Assembly (NCBI RefSeq): GCF_030362935.1
Contig: NZ_JAUCDY010000003.1
Coordinates: 180,025 to 244,024 of the forward strand
From: Thiopseudomonas acetoxidans
GTDB lineage: Bacteria; Pseudomonadota; Gammaproteobacteria; Pseudomonadales; Pseudomonadaceae
DNA: 64,000 bases
Direction of reading: 5' to 3'
The translations under genes were made by a program, and so were the position numbers. Below the pieces are notes generated by a model, which was not told the DNA's origin, searched no databases, and saw only the letters and a list, made by a program, of their open reading frames with translations. Shown here piece after piece: positions 1 to 7,186 of the stretch (position 1 is its first letter; each line of letters begins with the position of its first letter).

Positions 1-314
1 CATTCGATGATTTAGAATATAACCCTGCCACCGGTGTATTGCTGGTGAATAACGATGAAGTCAGTTTGACTGTCTCTGAGGGTAAGGTGCTAGAAATATT
101 ATTACAAAATCCTGGCGTGCCTATCGATAAACATAAGCTCACAGAGCTCGCGCTTGGACGCAAGCTGACCTTGTATGACCGCAGCATAGATATGCATATC
201 AGTAATCTAAGAGGCAAAATAGGCACGCATCCCAACGGTGAGCCGCGTATCTTGTCTATCCGTGGGCGTGGCTATTATTATGCGCCTCATAAACCCTTAG
301 AAAGCTCTGAATAA
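1..314 (+). CDS. cpxR: OmpR-family response regulator, C-terminal part (CpxR-like)
   Basis: This is the 3' end of a gene that enters from outside the window; the frame is open from base 3. About 103 residues remain, forming a winged-helix DNA-binding domain of the OmpR/PhoB type: a beta-strand start (FDDLEYNPATGVLLVNN), the LTVSEGKVLEILLQNPG helix, the recognition region with DRSIDMHISNLRGKIG, and the wing ending in IRGRGYYYA. The receiver domain is not visible. It is followed by a Spy/CpxP-like periplasmic protein and a CpxA-like kinase on the same strand, as in the P. aeruginosa PA3204-PA3206 group, so it is probably the cytoplasmic regulator of an envelope-stress two-component system. The Cpx assignment rests on this context; the DNA-binding fold itself is clear. 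Confidence 0.85.
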   Translation, partial: FDDLEYNPATGVLLVNNDEVSLTVSEGKVLEILLQNPGVPIDKHKLTELALGRKLTLYDRSIDMHISNLRGKIGTHPNGEPRILSIRGRGYYYAPHKPLESSE

Positions 315-344
315 TTTCCTGCGTTGTTAGGGTGTCGTTATTTT

Positions 345-383
345 CTTTACCCACACTTTACAATCTGCTGACCGCGCTTTACA
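345..383. promoter_or_regulatory. Candidate CpxR operator: three phased CTTTAC repeats
   Basis: CTTTAC occurs at 345, 356 and 377, spaced 11 and 21 bp, so all three lie on one face of the helix. Read on the minus strand the first two form GTAAA-N6-GTAAA, which fits the E. coli CpxR box (GTAAA repeats separated by a few bases). They sit 60 to 100 bp before the cpxP-like start codon, where an autoregulated Cpx operator would be expected. Binding is inferred from sequence only. Confidence 0.5.
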
Positions 384-442
384 TAGAGCAAGGCATACTA
401 ACTCCATGCCGGACACACCGGACATTACCAAGGAGAAATCAG

Positions 443-910
443 ATGCGTATTCAATTAACAGCCCTTGCCTTAGCCGCCTTACTACCCTTCAGTGCCCTGC
501 AAGCAGCAGAAACTGCTAAACAGCCGGACGCTAAAGCGCAGCAGCAGGAATTAAGACAAAACTACTCTGGCCCACGTCTCAACCAAGAACAGCGCGACAA
601 GATGCAAGAAATGCGTCAAGCGCACCGCCAAGAGCAACAAAAGCTTTATCAGCAAACATGGGAAAAGATCCCTAAAAAAGACCGTGATGCATACGACAAA
701 AAGCGCGAACAAATGCTGGAAAAAAACCGCTCACAGATGCGCGCAATCTTAACTCCAGAACAACAAAAAGCGTTTGACCAAATGCGTGAGCAAAAGCTGG
801 AACGACAAAAACAAAATATCGGTAGAGTTGGACAAGGCAAAGCCGGTAAAAACCGACAAAAAAACCAATACAAGATGCACAGACAGTATCGTGACTGTGA
901 TATGTATTAA
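443..910 (+). CDS. Spy/CpxP-like periplasmic LTxxQ protein
   Basis: A 155-residue protein with a signal peptide (MRIQLTALALAALLPFSALQA, cleaved before AETAK) and a very basic, glutamine-rich helical mature part. It carries the LTxxQ signature (LTPEQQKAFDQM, about residues 98-109) and an earlier related segment (LNQEQRDKMQEMR), the hallmark of the Spy/CpxP family of periplasmic stress chaperones and sensor modulators. The start is set by AGGAGAAATC just before ATG 443; an upstream in-frame codon at 332 would precede the signal peptide and lacks a ribosome site. Lying between a CpxR-like regulator and a CpxA-like kinase, it probably dampens kinase activity or protects periplasmic proteins. The role is inferred from the family and position. 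Confidence 0.85.
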   Translation: MRIQLTALALAALLPFSALQAAETAKQPDAKAQQQELRQNYSGPRLNQEQRDKMQEMRQAHRQEQQKLYQQTWEKIPKKDRDAYDKKREQMLEKNRSQMRAILTPEQQKAFDQMREQKLERQKQNIGRVGQGKAGKNRQKNQYKMHRQYRDCDMY

Positions 911-977
911 ACCAGTAACCACCCACCACGCTGCTGCTTAAGCACTAGGCAGCAGCGTTTTTATTTCAGGGGTTAGC

Positions 978-2294
978 ATGCGATCGTTATTTTGGCGGGT
1001 TTTAGGTGCTTTTTGGTTAGCGCTTATCTTAACGGGCACACTAACCTTTCTATTGACGCGCTTCTTTAATCAAGATGCTTGGATACTGTCCCACCACCCT
1101 GCTTTTTCCCAACTGACTGAGCAATGGCTGCAGCTGTATGAGCAAGGCGAGTTATCCCAAGCCCAGCAAGCCTTGCATAAATTACGACAAGAACACCGTA
1201 TTTACACCCAGGTCTTTGATGAAGACGGCCAGCTTGTTTCGACCAGCAGCAGAATGCGTAATGCGCCAATCAATATAAACAACCCGTCAAACAATACACA
1301 TTCAAGCTGGCGCAGACTGGCGCAAGAAATTAGCACGCCACAAGGAAATACCTTCTTATTTATTCACCGCATTCCGCGCTCTGAACTGGCTAAATGGCAA
1401 TACGGACATGGTTTTGGTCCATTGCTGCTGGTGCTTGTCGCGGTGGTTGTTTTAACACTAATTAGTCTGTTATTAACCTTCTCCATTACTCGCCCCCTTA
1501 CGCGCTTACGCCATGCTGTGCGTGAGCTGGGAGAATCGGCTTATCAACAAAAACATTTGGCCGAACTGGCCCAGCGCAAAGACGAGTTTGGTGTGTTGGC
1601 TGCTGACTTCAACAAAATGGGGCAACGCCTGCAAAACATGCTCAACAGTCAACGCCAGTTGCTACGGGATGTCTCTCACGAATTACGCTCCCCTTTAGCG
1701 CGTTTGCAGGTTGGTTTAGCCTTAACTGAGCGTGCACCGGCGCAAAAACAACAGGAATTCTGGCCAAAGCTTGCCTTGGAGTGCGAGCGTCTTGATACCC
1801 TCATTAATGAGATGCTGGTATTAGCGCGCATGGAGCAAGAAACTCCTAAACCAGAAAGCTTTGAATTGTGCGCGTTATTGCATGAGCTACAAGATGATTG
1901 CGCATTTTTTACGCCTGAGCAGCAGATACAACTTAACTGCCCTAGCCCCGTAAACTTAAACCTGGCAAAAAGCCTTTTGCAGCGCGTCCTAGATAATCTG
2001 TTGCGTAATGCGGTACGTTTTAGCCCAGCGGATAAACCGGTTGAAATACAGGTCGTGCTACATAGCAATAAGCTGGTTATCACAATTAGAGACCACGGTC
2101 CCGGCGTGAATGACAGCTTGTTAAGCCAGCTCACGCAGCCCTTTGTACGGGAAAAAAACCAGCAAACCACAGGCTATGGTTTGGGCTTAACTATTACCGA
2201 ACGTGCTGTGCACCAATTAGGTGGTCAACTTAGCCTAGCCAATCACAGGCATGGCGGTTTTATCGCTACCATTGAATTGCCCTATTTTAGTTAG
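978..2294 (+). CDS. cpxA: Sensor histidine kinase, CpxA-like
   Basis: A 438-residue inner-membrane kinase. TM1 is at about 9-30, a periplasmic sensor domain of some 115 residues follows, TM2 is at about 147-169, then HAMP to about 225. The H-box LLRDVSHELRSPLARL places the phosphorylated histidine at residue 234. The ATPase part has the N-box (LLRNAVRFSP), G1 (RDHGPGV) and G2 (GYGLGLTIT). Overall layout and the last position in the regulator / LTxxQ protein / kinase group match CpxA of pseudomonads (PA3206), which responds to envelope protein stress. Its last 8 bases overlap the end of the convergent nitroreductase gene. The kinase call is certain; the Cpx identity rests mostly on context. 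Confidence 0.88.
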   Translation: MRSLFWRVLGAFWLALILTGTLTFLLTRFFNQDAWILSHHPAFSQLTEQWLQLYEQGELSQAQQALHKLRQEHRIYTQVFDEDGQLVSTSSRMRNAPININNPSNNTHSSWRRLAQEISTPQGNTFLFIHRIPRSELAKWQYGHGFGPLLLVLVAVVVLTLISLLLTFSITRPLTRLRHAVRELGESAYQQKHLAELAQRKDEFGVLAADFNKMGQRLQNMLNSQRQLLRDVSHELRSPLARLQVGLALTERAPAQKQQEFWPKLALECERLDTLINEMLVLARMEQETPKPESFELCALLHELQDDCAFFTPEQQIQLNCPSPVNLNLAKSLLQRVLDNLLRNAVRFSPADKPVEIQVVLHSNKLVITIRDHGPGVNDSLLSQLTQPFVREKNQQTTGYGLGLTITERAVHQLGGQLSLANHRHGGFIATIELPYFS

Positions 2295-2847
2295 GCCAGC
2301 TGCTAACAAACTCCGCTGGCTCTAACTGCGCTCCTATTTTACAGTCGCTGGAAGGCGTGCCTACATACATATAGCCGATAATTTGCTCATTTTCTTGCAG
2401 TCCAAGCTGCTGGGTAACGTGTTTATTATCTGTCATTTCACCAGAGCGCCAAAACGCACCTAGGCCTTGCGCTTGCGCCGCCAGCAACAAACCATGAGCT
2501 GCACAACCTGCCGCGATAATCTGCTCATACTCAGGCACTTTAGGGTGCTCTTGTTTGCAGGCGATAATAACAATGATCATCGGCGCTCTTAATGGCATTG
2601 CACGTGCCCGCTTGATCTGCTCGGCACTGGCTTGTGGGTTTTGGTGTATTAATGCCTTTGCATACAACTCACCCAATGCTTCACGCCCCTGCCCCTCTAT
2701 GGTCAAAAAACGCCACGGTCGAACCTGACCATGATCAGGTGCTCTTAAAGCAACACGATACATAATATCTAGCTGCTCAGCATTCGGAGCGGGCGCCTCT
2801 AAGCGCGACATTGAAGTGCGTGTAAGCAATAAATCTAATGCGTCCAT
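2287..2847 (-). CDS. NAD(P)H nitroreductase, YdjA family
   Basis: A 186-residue flavoenzyme of the minimal nitroreductase type. The N-terminal RTSMSRLEAPAP segment, the RAPDHGQVRPWRF flavin-binding motif and the C-terminal EQIIGYMYVGTP segment are typical of YdjA, an FMN-dependent, homodimeric oxidoreductase with a low-activity nitroreductase reaction and an uncertain physiological substrate. Length is normal for the subfamily. It is monocistronic, starts in the gap before the divergent cyaB, and ends 8 bases inside the end of cpxA on the opposite strand. Confidence 0.85.
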   Translation of the reverse strand: MDALDLLLTRTSMSRLEAPAPNAEQLDIMYRVALRAPDHGQVRPWRFLTIEGQGREALGELYAKALIHQNPQASAEQIKRARAMPLRAPMIIVIIACKQEHPKVPEYEQIIAAGCAAHGLLLAAQAQGLGAFWRSGEMTDNKHVTQQLGLQENEQIIGYMYVGTPSSDCKIGAQLEPAEFVSSWPN

Positions 2848-2993
2848 AAGTGTTCCTAATGCTGCTTGTAAGAAGAGTATACTAATACATTCGGCAATTT
2901 TTAGCGGCGGAGAAAATAGTGTTTCGATTAAGTCTAGCTAGAAAAAATAGCCATGTTATTATTGTGGTCGTGTAAAACAGGGATCTCCATATA

Positions 2994-4385
2994 ATGAAGC
3001 AAGATGCAACTTCAAACACGTATTATGAAACCACTAACCTTCTGCTATCTGAATATTACTCGCGCACTTTAGCTTATTTACTGATTGCGGCTACTGTAGC
3101 GACAGGATGCTATCTAAAGCACTTCAATAATAACACTCTCATTTGGTTGATTCCTTTTGCTTTGCTGTACCCTCACTTTGTTAAGTTGCTGATAGAGCAC
3201 TTCAAAGATCCTGCAGGAGCCGCCCAACAACAAAGCTTTAGATTTATCGATGCTGCCTTGATGGGTGGCTTTACTGCCCTCGTCGGCTTCTCCTTGATCC
3301 CCTCTTTATTAGCGGCATTGATAGTTGTCTTTTCTGCACTGATTCATGGTGGGATAAAAGCATTACTGGCCGGCTGCTTGGCGTTTATTTCAACGGCGTT
3401 GGCGCTATGGTTTTTCTTGCAACCGCCACTTATGTTGCAAACACCCTTGCTTATATCCACAGCCGCTTTTGCAGCCGCTGCTCTTTATTTTTGCTATATG
3501 GCGTATTACGTGTATTTTCAGGGAATGCTTCTATCAAAAGCCAAGGAACAGGTTAAACGTGAACAGGCTAAAGCTGTACATCTGGCCCACAGCTTGGCTA
3601 AATATTTATCTCCACAGGTGTGGGAATCTATTTTCTCTGGCAAACGTGGTGTAAAGCTAGAAGCACAGCGTAAAAAGTTAACGGTGTTTTTTTCCGACAT
3701 CAAGGGTTTTACCGAGCTGTCTGAAGAGCTTGAAGCGGAAGCGTTAACCGATGTGTTAAATACTTACTTGAATGAAATGTCTAAGATCGCACTTAAGTAT
3801 GGCGGCACTATCGATAAGTTTATCGGTGACAGCGTGATGATTTTCTTTGGTGACCCCAGCACGCATGGCGCTAAAAAAGATGCCCTGGCTGCGGTTTCCA
3901 TGGCCATTGAAATGCGTAAGCATATGAAGGTACTACGCCAGCATTGGCGCACGCAAGGCATTGATAAACCTCTGGAAATACGCATGGGTATCAACACAGG
4001 TTATTGCACAGTCGGTAACTTTGGTGCAGAAACGCGTATGGATTACACCATTATTGGACGTGAAGTAAACTTAGCGAGCAGACTTGAAAGTGCCGCTGAC
4101 GCCAACGAAATTCTTATCTCAACCGAAACCTACTCGCTGGTTAAAGACGTGGTTATGGGACGCGACAAAGGTCAGATACAAGTAAAAGGCTTTACCCGTC
4201 CGATACAGATTTTCCAAGTTGTTGACTACCGCCGAGATCTGGGCGAGACACGCAGTTTTGTCGAGCACGAGCTGTCAGGCTTTTCCATGTACATGGATAC
4301 CAACAACATTCAAAGCTACGACAAAGAGCGCATTATTGAAGCTTTAAATCAGGCCGCTGAACATTTACGCGACAAAATCATTTAA
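2994..4385 (+). CDS. cyaB: Class III adenylate cyclase with MASE2 membrane domain
   Basis: This 463-residue protein makes cAMP from ATP at the inner membrane. Residues 1-185 hold about six hydrophobic segments of the MASE2 type; a short helical linker leads to a class III cyclase domain at about 225-420. Metal-binding aspartates are visible in FFSDIKGF (Asp235) and FIGDSVMIFF (Asp279), and the transition-state region in IIGREVNLASRLESAA. Length and layout equal P. aeruginosa CyaB, the main source of cAMP for the virulence regulator Vfr. The start ATG follows CAGGGATCTCC. It ends 8 bases inside the convergent glutaredoxin-like gene. No Vfr site was recognised in the upstream gap. Confidence 0.92.
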   Translation: MKQDATSNTYYETTNLLLSEYYSRTLAYLLIAATVATGCYLKHFNNNTLIWLIPFALLYPHFVKLLIEHFKDPAGAAQQQSFRFIDAALMGGFTALVGFSLIPSLLAALIVVFSALIHGGIKALLAGCLAFISTALALWFFLQPPLMLQTPLLISTAAFAAAALYFCYMAYYVYFQGMLLSKAKEQVKREQAKAVHLAHSLAKYLSPQVWESIFSGKRGVKLEAQRKKLTVFFSDIKGFTELSEELEAEALTDVLNTYLNEMSKIALKYGGTIDKFIGDSVMIFFGDPSTHGAKKDALAAVSMAIEMRKHMKVLRQHWRTQGIDKPLEIRMGINTGYCTVGNFGAETRMDYTIIGREVNLASRLESAADANEILISTETYSLVKDVVMGRDKGQIQVKGFTRPIQIFQVVDYRRDLGETRSFVEHELSGFSMYMDTNNIQSYDKERIIEALNQAAEHLRDKII

Positions 4386-4614
4386 GGAATGCATACGCCT
4401 GTTCAGTAGTAAAAGGCCAGTATAATTCAGCCTGCGTATCTAGGCGCATAACCACAGGAATATGTATCCCGTAGCGTTCCACCCACTCTTCCTTCTCAAT
4501 GATATCTACCCATTCTATTTGCAAGGGCAGTACGCTCAATAGCGGTGCCAAAATAGCCTCTGCTTCATCACAGAGATGGCAACCTAGTGTGCTGAAAAGA
4601 ATGCAGTGCAACAT
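4378..4614 (-). CDS. Glutaredoxin-like thiol protein (DUF836 family)
   Basis: A 78-residue thioredoxin-fold protein with a CxxC centre, GCHLCDEAE (Cys12 and Cys15), and the cis-proline segment IHIPVVMRL. This matches the small glutaredoxin-like DUF836 family, whose substrates are mostly unknown. It is a single gene between the end of cyaB, which it overlaps by 8 bases, and the rpsA terminator. Confidence 0.78.
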   Translation of the reverse strand: MLHCILFSTLGCHLCDEAEAILAPLLSVLPLQIEWVDIIEKEEWVERYGIHIPVVMRLDTQAELYWPFTTEQAYAFLK

Positions 4615-4655
4615 GGATTGGCTCCGAGACTGTTATTTTTTACATATTTTAGCCG

Positions 4656-4687
4656 TAAAAAAAGGGAGGATAAATCCTCCCTTTTTT
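4656..4687 (-). terminator. Rho-independent terminator after rpsA
   Basis: A perfect hairpin, GGGAGGA-TAAA-TCCTCCC, flanked by A7 on one side and T6 on the other, so it can work in both directions. It lies about 20 bp beyond the rpsA stop codon and closes the gyrA-rpsA gene block. Because it directly follows rpsA, there is no room for the ihfB gene that usually follows in Pseudomonas. Confidence 0.9.
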
Positions 4688-4705
4688 GTGCAGTGAAACT
4701 AGAAC

Positions 4706-6385
4706 TTAGTTCTGGTTTTCCATCTGCTGACGAATCAACTCACCAATGGTAGTTGGTCCAGCTGCTTCAGTTTCTTGCTTACGCAACTCTTTCATTGCAT
4801 CTTTTTCATCTTCAACGTCTTTAGACTTGATGGACAAGTTAATGACGCGAGACTTGCGGTCGATGTTGATGATTTTAGCTTCAACTTCGTCGCCTTCTTT
4901 CAGTACGTTACGCGCATCTTCAACACGGTCGCGGCTGATTTCTGATGCTTTCAATACAGCTTCTACTTCATCGGCTAGGACAACAATAGCGCCCTTGGCA
5001 TCAACTTCTTTAACAGTACCGCGAACGATAGTGCCTTTTTCGTTGAGTGATGCATAGCTGGAGAAAGGATCGTCTTCTAGCTGCTTAACGCCAAGAGAAA
5101 TACGCTCACGCTCTGGATCTACGGAAAGAATAACGGTTTCTAGCTCATCACCTTTCTTGTAGTTGCGTACGGCTTCTTCGCCTGCTTCGTGCCAGCTGAT
5201 GTCTGACAAGTGAACCAAACCATCAATACCGCCGTCTAGGCCGATAAAGATACCGAAGTCAGTAATGGACTTAATGGTACCTGAGATTTTGTCGCCCTTG
5301 TTGAACTGGCTAGAGAAGTCTTCCCATGGGTTAACTTTACACTGCTTGATACCCAAAGAAATACGACGACGCTCTTCATCGATGTCCAGAACCTGAACTT
5401 CAACTTCATCGCCCAACTGAACCACTTTGGAAGGATGAATGTTTTTGTTGGTCCAATCCATTTCAGAAACGTGTACCAGACCTTCAACACCTTCTTCCAG
5501 CTCAGCAAAGCAGCCGTAGTCTGTGAGGTTGGTAACGCGAGCCATGGTACGAGTACCCTCTGGGTAACGACCTTTGATTGCAATCCATGGATCTTCACCC
5601 AATTGCTTCAGGCCTAGAGATACGCGGTTACGCTCACGGTCAAACTTAAGCACCTTAACGTCAATTTCATCGCCAACGTTAACGATTTCGCTTGGGTGCT
5701 TAATACGCTTCCAAGACATGTCGGTAATGTGCAGCAAGCCATCTACGCCGCCCAAGTCAACAAACGCACCGTAGTCAGTGAGGTTCTTAACAATACCTTT
5801 AATTTGCTGACCTTCTTGCAGATTTTCTAGCAGCGCATCACGCTCAGCACTGTTTTCTGCTTCAAGAACGCTACGACGTGATACAACAACGTTGTTGCGC
5901 TTTTGGTCTAGCTTGATAACTTTAAATTCTAGCTCTTTACCTTCGAGGTGAGCAGTGTCACGTACTGGACGTACATCTACCAGTGAGCCCGGCAAGAAGG
6001 CACGGATACCGTTGACATCAACAGTGAAACCACCTTTAACCTTACCGTTAATAATACCGGTAACCACTTCCTCAGCATTGAAAGAGGCTTCGAGAACCAG
6101 CCATGACTCTGCGTTTTTGGCTTTTCTGCGGGATAACTTGGTCTCACCGAAACCGTCTTCAACCGCATCCAGTGCTACGCGAACCACGTCACCCACTTTA
6201 ATGGTTAGTTCACCTTGCTCGTTGTAGAATTCTTCAACGGGGATAACGCCCTCTGACTTCAAGCCAGCGTCAACAGCAACCCAGTCGCCGTCGATGCTTA
6301 CGATCATACCTTCAATGATCGAGCCTGGTTGCATATCAAGAGTTTTTTGGCTTTCTTCAAAAAGTTCTGCAAAGCTTTCGCTCAT
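4706..6385 (-). CDS. rpsA: 30S ribosomal protein S1
   Basis: A 559-residue ribosomal protein made of six S1 RNA-binding repeats; repeated signatures such as GxIKxITDFGIFIGL, GLVHxSxMxW and ISLGxKQ are plain through the length. S1 docks mRNA on the 30S subunit and helps start translation on structured leaders. Length equals that of Pseudomonas S1. The start ATG (MSESFAELFEES) is preceded by a 132-base leader with a hairpin. It follows cmk, the normal partner, and is closed by a strong terminator. Confidence 0.98.
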   Translation of the reverse strand: MSESFAELFEESQKTLDMQPGSIIEGMIVSIDGDWVAVDAGLKSEGVIPVEEFYNEQGELTIKVGDVVRVALDAVEDGFGETKLSRRKAKNAESWLVLEASFNAEEVVTGIINGKVKGGFTVDVNGIRAFLPGSLVDVRPVRDTAHLEGKELEFKVIKLDQKRNNVVVSRRSVLEAENSAERDALLENLQEGQQIKGIVKNLTDYGAFVDLGGVDGLLHITDMSWKRIKHPSEIVNVGDEIDVKVLKFDRERNRVSLGLKQLGEDPWIAIKGRYPEGTRTMARVTNLTDYGCFAELEEGVEGLVHVSEMDWTNKNIHPSKVVQLGDEVEVQVLDIDEERRRISLGIKQCKVNPWEDFSSQFNKGDKISGTIKSITDFGIFIGLDGGIDGLVHLSDISWHEAGEEAVRNYKKGDELETVILSVDPERERISLGVKQLEDDPFSSYASLNEKGTIVRGTVKEVDAKGAIVVLADEVEAVLKASEISRDRVEDARNVLKEGDEVEAKIINIDRKSRVINLSIKSKDVEDEKDAMKELRKQETEAAGPTTIGELIRQQMENQN

Positions 6386-6420
6386 GTTTAATCCTGCTAT
6401 TGAGAGTCATTCGACCCTAT

Positions 6421-6440
6421 CCACATTCCAGACAATGTGG
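6421..6440 (-). promoter_or_regulatory. Hairpin in the rpsA leader
   Basis: CCACATT-CCAGAC-AATGTGG forms a 7-bp stem with a 6-base loop about 36 bases before the rpsA start codon, inside the untranslated leader. S1 is known in E. coli to repress its own translation through a structured leader, so this hairpin may be part of a similar control element. An A+T-rich TATAAA lies just upstream (about 6446-6453) and may be a -10 element. Confidence 0.35.
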
Positions 6441-6517
6441 TCTGTATTTATAAGTACAAAACCTAGTTAATGTTTTCTGGATTAACCCGGCTTTATTAGA
6501 ACGTTGTATTACAACGA

Positions 6518-7186
6518 TTATCCAGTTAGGCCCCTTGAAGTGGCTTCACTTAGAATATGGTTTACTACCTGTTCGATGGTCATAGTGGTTGAATCAAGAA
6601 CCACTGCATCTTCTGCAGGTTTTAAGGGTGCTATAGGGCGATTTATGTCGCGTTCATCACGCGCACGGATCTCCTCTACAAGATCCGCGAGATTAACAGT
6701 TTCGCCCGAATCCTTCAACTGTAAATAACGACGTCGCGCACGTTCTTCAGCACTGGCGGTTAAAAATACCTTCAACGGCGCCTCAGGGAAAATAACAGTT
6801 CCCATATCACGACCATCAGCAACGAGCCCTGGTAGTTCTCTAAATGCATGCTGACGTTTTAAAAGCCCTTCACGCACACTAGGCAAGGCAGCAATTTCAG
6901 AAGCAAATGTGCCTACCGTTTCACTACGAATTGCGCGACTAATATCGGCACCATTAAGCAAAATGCGCTCGCCAGTAAACTCAACCGGAAGCTGCGCGGC
7001 CAGTGTACGCAAGCTCGCTTCATTGGTGCGTGCGATGCCTGACTGCTCGGCAGCCAATGCCAGTATGCGGTACAGCGCGCCCGAGTCTAGAAGGTTCCAC
7101 CCAAGAGCCTGAGCCACCAGCGCGGTAGCTGTACCTTTGCCTGAACCGCTAGGTCCGTCGATTGTGATTACCGGAATTACGCTCAT
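6518..7186 (-). CDS. cmk: Cytidylate kinase
   Basis: A 222-residue enzyme that phosphorylates CMP and dCMP with ATP. The P-loop IDGPSGSGKGTAT is at residues 9-21, followed by the CMP-binding segment DGRDMGTVIFPEA and the lid EERARRRYLQL. The start is taken at MSVIPVITIDG because its ATG forms an ATGA overlap with the tyrA-aroA stop, implying translational coupling; a longer reading frame to 7234 adds 16 residues not expected in the family. It sits between tyrA-aroA and rpsA, as in Pseudomonas. Confidence 0.96.
   Translation of the reverse strand: MSVIPVITIDGPSGSGKGTATALVAQALGWNLLDSGALYRILALAAEQSGIARTNEASLRTLAAQLPVEFTGERILLNGADISRAIRSETVGTFASEIAALPSVREGLLKRQHAFRELPGLVADGRDMGTVIFPEAPLKVFLTASAEERARRRYLQLKDSGETVNLADLVEEIRARDERDINRPIAPLKPAEDAVVLDSTTMTIEQVVNHILSEATSRGLTG

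Noticed and set aside
1676..2170. 164-codon open frame antisense to cpxA
   Set aside because: Cysteine- and serine-rich shadow of the kinase gene with no family features.
6502..6516. Inverted repeat CGTTGT-ATT-ACAACG after cmk
   Set aside because: Short stem, 3-base loop, no T-run; too weak to call a terminator or operator.
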